From Hydractinia symbiolongicarpus (Eukaryota > Cnidaria > Hydrozoa > Anthoathecata > Hydractiniidae): DNA of 64,000 bases. This document shows positions 55,928 through 64,000 of this stretch, piece by piece (within the stretch, counting starts at the first letter, position 1; each line of letters starts with the position of its first letter). The position numbers were made by a program, and so were the translations under genes. The stretch spans positions 12,214,001 to 12,278,000 of the forward strand of contig NC_079876.1 of the NCBI RefSeq assembly GCF_029227915.1, in the 5' to 3' direction. The notes under the pieces are model-generated. The model was not told where the DNA came from and made no database searches. It saw only the letters and a program-made list of their open reading frames with translations.

Positions 55928-56278
55928 ATGCTTAGAATATATTTTATTTCTCCTAAAAGTGATATCAATGCATATGTCGCCGCATATTATAACTGACAAC
56001 TCGACACTTATAACTGTCGCCGCATGTTATAACTGTGGAGTCGTCCCAAACTCTTTTTTAATCCAATGAGAGAGAAGTTCAAAGTCACGTGTCTTCAATG
56101 TTTACCTACGGTTTTTACTGAATGGTGTGGAAATCCTGAATGCTGGTATTGTGTGAAGTATAACGTGTGAGTGATGTTATTCTTGTTCCCAGAGCTCTTT
56201 GAGATAAAAACTCCGAAGTACTTTTGAGATTTATCTCATAAAGCTTTTGGAACAAGAACAGATACTTTAGGAGTACTA
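55928..56278. other. Stretch with short tandem duplication
   Basis: GTCGCCGCATATTATAACTG (55976-55995) and GTCGCCGCATGTTATAACTG (56017-56036) form a 41-base-spaced direct repeat. No gene. Confidence 0.4.
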
Positions 56279-56435
56279 ATTTTCGCGGGTACATTTTTCG
56301 CGAATTTTGCGTTTTTTGACCATTTTCGGGAAATTAAATTCCCGCGAAATATTTCGCGATGGTAAATTCGCGAAAATTAATAACCGCGAATTTCTTTTTC
56401 AATTGAAATTTGCGAAAATTAATACCCGTGAAAAA
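56279..56435. repeat. Inverted-repeat MITE with TTCGCG words
   Basis: TTTTCGCGGGTACATTTTTCGCG at the left (in two parts) faces a right end TGCGAAAATTAATACCCGTG. Further CGCGAAA/TTTCGCG words occur inside. Boundaries are approximate. Confidence 0.45.
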
Positions 56436-56764
56436 AGCTAAATTTATCAGGTAAAGATGATAAACAAGACAACCTTAAAAATATAAATTACCGGATTTTA
56501 TACAGCTCGTTGAATTATATAATCATATGTCCGCCGATGATGGGGGGAAAGAAATTGTTGCCAATGATTGGAAAAAAGCAGGCAACTGCGACGCTATCAA
56601 AATGTTGTTAAAACAAAGGGCGGATGAGCAAAGCCATTTGACTATTATTGCAAACAATAGCTCGCCCTGTCCCATAAACAATCTGACAGTCTGACTAAAA
56701 CTAGCTGGGTAGCTAGCAAGGTAAAACCGCAATGTTATTGATGATAATCAACACTTTGACGGTT
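56436..56764. other. Stretch with a small open frame
   Basis: From ATG 56528 a 56-codon frame reads DGGKEIVANDWKKAGNCDAI, then KMLLKQRADEQSHL, which has coding-like composition, but no family is recognised and the reverse strand is open too. Confidence 0.25.
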
Positions 56765-57140
56765 TATACAAAATTTTTTTTACAGAAAAACTCGATAATT
56801 ACACGCTTTTTTATAAGAATAGTGTTATTTCATTTCAGCCTCAGTATTTTTAAGTTTTTGACAAATCTCAGCCTCAAATATTCTTAAATATATTCTTAAC
56901 ATAGCTACAGTTTAAAAGCATGTAATTATCCTTAATATACCTAAAGATGATACTGTTGAGGTCATTTTGCTTATTGACGAACGAACTACTAATTTAAAAC
57001 ATCAAAATAAATAAGAAATAAGGAAATAAATTACAACTCATTTCACACAAACTTTTCATATCTAAAACAAAAGGTCGAGTCTGGGTATATTCTTAGGATA
57101 TTCCTAATTTTTAATTTCTCGGCCTCGATTTTCTTATACA
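56765..57140. repeat. Dispersed repeat related to CEP78 intron 3
   Basis: Shares words such as TATATTCTTAGGATATTC and AATATATTCTTAACATAGC-like text with 35325-35590. It may be an inverted-repeat element: GAAAAACTCGATAATTACAC at the left and a TCTCGGCCTCGATTTTC end at the right. Confidence 0.4.
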
Positions 57141-58340
57141 GTATATTCTTATAAAAAAAATATCAACTTGCTGAAGAGAAATATAGACAAGTATAGAATA
57201 GTATGTATTGACACTTTTCTGAATATTTCCAACTACTTTTGCCTCACGAAAACACATTTTCAATATATTTTACAGGGAACATCGGGATCTTCAAAATACG
57301 CCAAAAATCTGTCCCCACAAGCTCTTCACTAGTATCCAGACAGCGCTTTATGAAATCTGGTAATGTAATGTCACATCTTCATACTCAAGTGGTGGATTAA
57401 TTTGTAGCCATACGCAATCAGTTCATAATTACACAAATCAAAAGTCTATTTCAATCTTCAAGTTTCTTATGACAAGTGGAGTGTCATTAAATTGGCAGGC
57501 CAGCTTTTTAATATAAGTTGTTTTTGTTAATATATTAGGGACCTTACGCAATTTGCAACATCATCCAATTAGGTGTTCGTTAAGGGCACGTAACCACTAC
57601 GTTACTGCTTAAACTCGGGAGGGAGTATAAGAAGACCTCATCCTAGCCCCAAGGGTTTGTTGCTCCAGGGCCGCTTACTTGACGGCCGCCCGCCACGATG
57701 TCAAAAAGGCAAAAAACTCTAGGGACGAAGTTGAGAAGACCTGTGAAGTTAAATAATAAATTTTCAGCTTAACCCCGGAAATAAAATACCGCAAAAAAAA
57801 AAATTCAGGGTCACCGCGAAATTTAAATGCACTGAATAATCGGTTTATTACGAATCACAAAAATACTTAAAACTTTTTAATATTCCCTTTTTTAATGAAT
57901 TCGTCACATTAACCTAGCTAATCCAATATGAGTGCTGGCGTCTGTCGCGCAAGCCACATACCAAAAGGCTTAAGCCGATTCTTTTATAGTTTTGACATAG
58001 GCATAAAATTCGATCTAATCCTCAGTATCTATGGTGTAGACAAGAAAATAATAGGGAAATACATCAACTGGAGTGTGCTTGTAGTAATATGACTATTTTC
58101 TGTAACGCATGACGAAGGAGTCAAGCAATCGCCGGGGAGAGGAAAGTCTGTAAAGACTGCAAACTTGTATTCCTTTTAGTGTTTTTATAAATTTTTGTTA
58201 AAAATATAATGTCATATACTTTCATTTCCGAATTCTACTGAAAATTTTTCTCAATCTAGATAAATAAGGAAAACTTCTGAAATGGCTATGAGGATTCTCG
58301 TCCCCAAACCTCGAAAGAAAAATACATTAACACATTGAGA
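57141..58340. other. Intergenic stretch
   Basis: One possible minus-strand exon at about 57274-57357 (acceptor TTACCAG, donor CCCT|GTAAAA) reads KRCLDTSEELVGTDFWRILK. Otherwise nothing is recognised. Confidence 0.3.
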
Positions 58341-59068
58341 CTAGTCGATAAGGCCCGTGGAAAAATCCACTTAGGCAGAAGGACAATGGAAAAATAGGTT
58401 GTTTTAGATTTTTTGCTGACGTCAGCAGTGCAATTACAAAAATGTTTGGCGAAATTTAGTTTATTCGTTGCCTGTACTGTGCCGAGGTTTAAACGCTGAC
58501 CAAGAAAATGTATATGATCATGTCTTTTTGATAAGCGGTTAATGAGATATAAAGGTTTTAAATTTTTGCTGACGTCAGCAATGGCCAGTCAAACCCACAA
58601 AAAATTTTTTTAGAAATTTGTATACCTGCTACCTTCATTGTATAGGTCTTGAAACGCTGATCAAGAAAATGTATAGGATTCCGTATTTTTGACAAACGGT
58701 TGCAGAGATATTAGGGTTTAAAGGTTTTTTGATGACGTCATCAACCCGTCCATTCAGAAACGGATTCGGTGACCCAGGTTTGAAAAAGTTACCCAAATTG
58801 GTCCTAGGTAGTCCCTAGCTACAAACGCAGGAGATGACGTCAGTTATTTCCGCCCGTTTCCAAGTTATTTAGCCTTAAATTTATAAGTGCACTGCAATGG
58901 CTTCACTAATCTTAATATACTTACTTTCCTTTGACGTCAATATTGCTCTAACGTCAAAGTTTGCTAATTTACAGAACAAATTTGTAGGCGATGTTTTATA
59001 GACTTTACCAAAGAAATTTTATCCACTTTGCAAAAGTCACAGACAGAAGCTCTGTATTATTATATAGA
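58341..59068 (-). mobile_element. Helitron-like unit F
   Basis: Minus-strand copy: begins TCTATATAATAATACAGAGC, ends AAGTGGATTTTTCCACGGGC and CTTATCGACTAG, followed by T. It carries an extra internal segment with GCTGACGTCAGCA palindromes. Confidence 0.75.
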
Positions 59069-59638
59069 CTAGTCGATAAAGCCCGTGGAAAAATCCACTT
59101 AGGCAGGATAATAGAGAAAAACAACCGTCATTTAAATTTTGCTGACGTCAGCAGAGACATGTCAGAACACAAAACTTTTTTTTTCAGAAATGTGTATGCC
59201 TGTTGCCTTCATCGTATAGATCTTGAAACGCTGATCAAGAAAATGTATAGGATCGTGTATTTTTGACAAACGGTTGCAGAGCGGGTTTGAAAGTTTTTTG
59301 ATGACGTCATCAACCCGTCCATTTCCGAAACGGATTCAGGGACCCAGGTTTGGAAAACTTACCCAAATTGGTCAAAGGTGGTCCCTAGTTACCTACGCAG
59401 GAGATGACGTCAGGTATTTCCACCCGTTTCCAAGTTATTTAGCCTTAAATTTAAAAGTGCAATGCAATGGCTTCACTAATCTTAATATACTTTCCTTTGA
59501 CGTCAATATTGCTTTAACGTCAAAGTTTGGTAATTTACAGAACAAATTTATAGACGATGTTTTATAGACTTTATCAAAGAAATTTTATCCACTTTGCAAA
59601 AGTCACAGACAGACAGAACTGGCGTATTATTATATAGA
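59069..59638 (-). mobile_element. Helitron-like unit G
   Basis: Minus-strand copy head-to-tail with F: begins TCTATATAATAATACGCCAG and ends GGCTTTATCGACTAG, followed by the TC start of F. The interior matches units C-E. Apparent open frames at 58991-59567 run through the element ends and are not genes. Confidence 0.75.
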
Positions 59639-62600
59639 CGAGAGTAGAGCTTTCCCTTTATTTTCTCACAGTTATTTCGAAATGTGTGGTTGAAAATACA
59701 CACAATTACTCTTTGTAGTGTAATCAACTCCTCATACAAAGTTTTTTTTATTTTATTTTTTTTATCTTGGATAATTTACAATACTCTAAGAATACGTCTG
59801 TTTGAACGCCATTTAAATTCATAATAAATTCTTTATACTTTAAGTCTTAAGCCAATACAAAATTCACGTAAATTTACCAGGTGAAACTTCCGCAAGAAAT
59901 TCATCTTTAGCTTCTCGCAGCTACCATTTATGTTGTGTAGACAAATAATGATAGAAGCAATTTTGTGACGTTAGTAACGACTTGCCAAGACGGATTTTTT
60001 TTAACTTTTCTATTCTTCTATCAATTTTTTAACTGTTGTTGTATGGCGGGAATAAAATAGGGCGTTACTGTAATTGACGCTTACATGTTTTTTTTTTTAA
60101 GTTAAATTGAACTTACTGATTTTATTTTAGTCTAAAGGTTTAAGATATAATCTAATTTCTCTCACGGAACTTTTGTGCCAACATAATATAAACAAAGAGA
60201 ACTTATTGCGCATGCGCACAAGCACATGAACTGTCGCAATGCTACCGCGCATGCCTACTTAACTACAACGCCTATTTTAAAGCCTATGGCGCATGCGCAG
60301 TTTTGACAAAACCTAGATGAAAAACTCATGCAAAACACGGCCTCCTGAAAGGTAATGTAAGTAAACAAAATATTTTTGTTACTCTCTACTGTACCACTCT
60401 ATAAAAGAAACGAAAAAAGGTTTGATGTTAAGAAAATAGAACTTTTCCCCTTTCAAAGAAATACGCGACGTTTTGTTATTACACGCTTTTTTCTTGTGTA
60501 AGAACTATACTTTATATCTCAAATGTAAATATTCTAAATAATTTTAAGTGTGCTTCAGTTCAATGTTGAAATACTTTTAGTTTAGTACATTAGTTGACTG
60601 AAAAACCATGTTTATTGTAATGTTCACAACTTGTGCAAACCACATACAATGATGCATTGTCATAAAATAGACAGGCTGCAGCATATACCATTTAAAAAAA
60701 AGTTTACAAAAAGTTTTGTTTTTGTGAAATGTCTTACCGCCTTGTGTTTTTCAGGCCTTTTTACTTTGTCTTTTCTTTCTTCAACCAAGACGACTTTGAT
60801 CATGGTTATATAGGATGAAATAAAAACAGCACAAAAGGAGATAAAACATAAAGAACAAGACCACAAGTTTTGAAATAAACTTTTTCTTTGATTTGCTTAG
60901 CAACTGAATTGCAATTTTTTTTTGAATAGCATATGATTTTAACCTTTAACATTGAAATAAATATTACACATTTAGTGCGTGTTTCACATACATAGTTTTA
61001 GACCTGCTGGACATCTAAATATTTCAGAACTTTGTTTTGCTAATTTCTTTTAATTTAATTTTAAATGCCATGGTGATTCAATTATCCAGCTTATTTTGAC
61101 CTCACTGTAATTTTTTCTTCAGGAGTCATGTTTGATTCAGTTCTTATAAAACTCATTGATTAGCCTTCAAATTTTATACGAACAAGGAGGCTGAAAATGG
61201 CTAAAACAACAACGAAAAAGGAACAATATCAAATTTAAACTGTTTTTATTCCTTTTTTCTGGTAAAAAAATCCAACGTGGTGATTCCTGCTTTTGTAATG
61301 TATTTTTTTGATTTTTTCAAGGACGAAGTAGTTATGAATAATATGTTGTTGCGGCATGAAATGTTTAGAAAATGGATGTGAATTGTATATTCTTTAAGTC
61401 AGAATGTCATCAAATTGAGGGAAAACATTAACCTAAACATATTGTGACTTTTACTTAAAGATGTTATTGCATTGTTTGACCACAGGGCTAGTTTTCTCCT
61501 CGCAATGCACTAACCATTGGCTAAAACCCAAATCAAATGACTGTCTGACCTAGAATATGTTAGAAAAGCAAACTATATATGAAAGTGCAAAGTCCAGAAC
61601 TCCTGTCATATTTGTCTTATGATGTGCTTAACATTAAGTAAAACCAATCAGTGGAGCTTACGGGTACCACTTGATTATTTCATTGTGCATTTCTATTGTT
61701 CGTCATTGTATTTATCCGCCCTAATCAAGTCTTTGTAAAACATAAAACAGGATACCGGTCTCTTTTTTCTGCTCTCACGCTTTGATGTCTGTCCTGCTTA
61801 TCAAAAATGGAAAAATGATGAGTTTAGACTAGGTGAAACAAGAAATAAGAGGTAAGTCAATAAAGGTAGAACTTACTGCACCTTAACGTTTCACCCCTTG
61901 TGATAGCTGTTCATCACATAGTCTATGAGAATATGCTAAATATATTACCACGTTTTCTAGCCATGTATAAACTTAACAAACCAATTTTAATATTTTACCT
62001 AGGAAGGTAGATTTCTTATTCAATAATTTTTTTGATGCTAGTTATTTGCTTTGGGTTCCAGAATAACAACACAAATTGATAGAAACAATGTATTTCCTTT
62101 TGCTGGAATGAGTATGTACAACACATTCAGTATATGTAGACTAGTATTTATGGAAATTTTTTGGGGAATGGGCGCTTCGTCAAATGCACAAATATATAAT
62201 GCATAATCTGAGTGTCAGGATAATAATGATTACACTAGAGATGCCCTGAGCGTCTGGTGCATCAACATGTCCTGAGAAATGTGACTAATAACCCTGGCAA
62301 TCTTTAAGATTAGCTCTATAGGTAGAAACCATCCCCAATGTGCCAGGCTTTACATGACATGTTCAATGACTAAGGTAAACCTAATGTATATTACCCACAA
62401 TGCTAAAGAGCTGTACTTCTGTCACCACAATTAACATGAGCAAAACTTGCAGTTTAGCTCCATCTAAGTGTAGTGAGGTAACTACATATTTTATTACTGT
62501 CTTGTAAACATTATTCCGCAAAGTATATTTTGTTAGCTAGACAGAGTAACCATGGGCTGTTTCCTGTTTTTTTATTTAAACTGTTGTGATATAATCTAAA

Positions 62601-62828
62601 TTAAATTAATCATGTGTGACACGGTTTACCTGTTTTAAACGTTCAACCTGGTGTTAACAACGGGTTGTTTTGTGTGTTTTTTTTTAAGTTATGAAAAAAA
62701 ATTTTAGGAAAAGGCTATTACGCCTATGTATGACACAGTTTACCTGTAGTAAATGCTCATTCCATTTTCACAATTAAGTTATTACCGTTTACCTGAAACT
62801 TATTCTGCAAAATTAAAAAATATAGACT
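59639..62828. other. AT-rich stretch without a recognised gene
   Basis: No exon with a known domain. Open frames near 60631-60866 on both strands overlap and look fortuitous. Three similar GCGCATGCGCA-type words at 60208-60298 are noted. Confidence 0.35.
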
Positions 62829-62946
62829 ACTGTAAAGAAAGAAACTTTCGCTGGTAGAAAGTTTGTGGTTTGGAGGAACAGCGAAAATTTTGCATTTTGC
62901 GGGAAAAAACTTTCGCGGATGAGCATTGTGGAAATTTTTTACAGGC
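62829..62946. repeat. Possible small inverted-repeat element
   Basis: CTGTAAAGAAAGAAACTTTCGC at the left (in part) faces GAAATTTTTTACAGG at the right, with AACTTTCGC words inside, resembling the TTCGC-type repeats at 42500-42690 and 56279-56435. Confidence 0.35.
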
Positions 62947-64000
62947 AAAAAACTTTTGAGGACCGAAAATAAAGTATTAAAAACAATAGAAAACAAAGGA
63001 TATGAATGTAATTATTTTATCACAAAAAAACAAGAAATCTTCCGAAAAATTTCATCAGCTTTTTGAATGAAAATTTTTTTTCGTTGACAAAAATTACAAA
63101 AATTATAGTTTTGCTTCCTTATCACCTAAACAATACTTGTTTTTTGCTTTTACTGAGTAGTTAAATACAAATAACATAAAAAGCCTGCACTGGGAACTAA
63201 ATTTACAATTTATTTTAAATTTATTTTAAACCCTTCTATGAGGTTAGCTCTTAATCTGCTCGATTCTGCAGACACTACATTGCTAAAGTCTTCCTTGGTA
63301 TGGTAGATGATCATACTAGCAGTACCAAATATAGCTTGTTATGTAGCTATAAATAATGCTCTAAAAAATGGCACCACATCACAGTTAGTAAATTGATATC
63401 CTGATGGTGTGAGGAACACACGGAAACGTTCCTTTAACAAAGAACCCAATACCTATGACCATACTTCACTTCCGTACTTTATTTTTTTCTCTCAATAACA
63501 ATTTCATCACTCTTTCTAAAACACGATTCTTTTGTGTTGAATGTTATTTTAATCTATTTATATCTTTACAATCACATTGAGCATATTGAAATTATTTGGT
63601 ATCATTTTTAAGTGTTGTTAACATGTATTTCACAATCTAGTGCCCAGGACTAAATTGATCAATGCTGTTAAAAGACAGTAAAGAAATTAACAATTAAGTT
63701 TCAATGATATTCATTCATTCTTTCTTTTCTTTTTTATATTCACTACTTTTAAACAACGGGTGACCACAGGAAATGTGGAAACAAAATTAAAAATACAATT
63801 AATAAGACAACTAAACTTTGTCCTCTCCATTAATGCCGCTTATTTTATTATGCACACTATGATTGGTAAGATTAAAATGGATAGTATGAGAAAAAATCTT
63901 CTGTACTTCGTTGTTACAGATGATCTGTAATAATTCATTATTTTGTTTCTTTTTATGCATTTTAACTACGCAGTTTTCTATGTATATGAAAAAGATTTAA
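62947..64000. other. AT-rich end of window
   Basis: Nothing recognised to the end of the window. Confidence 0.3.

Noticed and set aside
58991-59567. Two plus-strand frames of about 90 codons
   Set aside because: They run antisense across Helitron-like units F and G and have no counterpart in the other units.

Overview
AT-rich eukaryotic DNA with GT-AG introns, two nuclear tRNA genes and many transposon families. A 13-exon CEP78 (centrosomal/ciliary protein) gene, frequent P2X7-like cysteine-rich domains of the kind common in cnidarians, and LINE, Harbinger, Helitron, hAT, pogo and integrase-type elements point to an animal, most likely a cnidarian. The species cannot be named from sequence alone. 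No bacterial genes, operons or CRISPR arrays were seen.

Layout. 1-1.4 kb holds palindromic repeats, including an interstitial telomere-like tract inside a hairpin. 1.4-8.9 kb is the 3' part of an unrecognised gene whose six exons join in frame; its introns carry a Harbinger MITE, a relic of an integrase-type transposon and a pogo/Tigger relic. 10.7-12.6 kb is a Harbinger-like element (TAA target duplication) holding a broken P2X7-ballast-like gene. 13.5-19.3 kb has exons of further unrecognised protein-coding sequence, with mini-Helitron units and a hairpin MITE in its last intron. 19.7-31.6 kb is a transposon graveyard: SINE, tRNA-like hairpin, hAT remnant, pogo MITE, Mutator-like MITE, two broken LINEs, and a deleted Ty1/copia element with short direct terminal repeats.

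32.0-42.9 kb is CEP78: 13 coding exons, 644 codons, all phases consistent. 44.2 and 46.1 kb carry tRNA-Thr(AGU) and tRNA-Phe(GAA), flanking a hAT-type MITE.

46.54-50.64 kb is the most interesting object: a bounded 4.1-kb DNA transposon with long terminal inverted repeats, about 20-bp subterminal arrays, a 6-bp target duplication, an integrase-fold (DDE) transposase and a second spliced gene with a HECT-like region. Both proteins start with the same C-x2-C-x8-C-x2-C zinc ribbon. It resembles what I recall of the IS3EU superfamily. A relic of a related element lies at 3.2-4.3 kb and a solitary terminus at 55.9 kb. From 50.8 to 59.6 kb there are head-to-tail Helitron-like units, five on + and two on -, one of them split by a LINE. 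The last 4.4 kb shows nothing I can assign.
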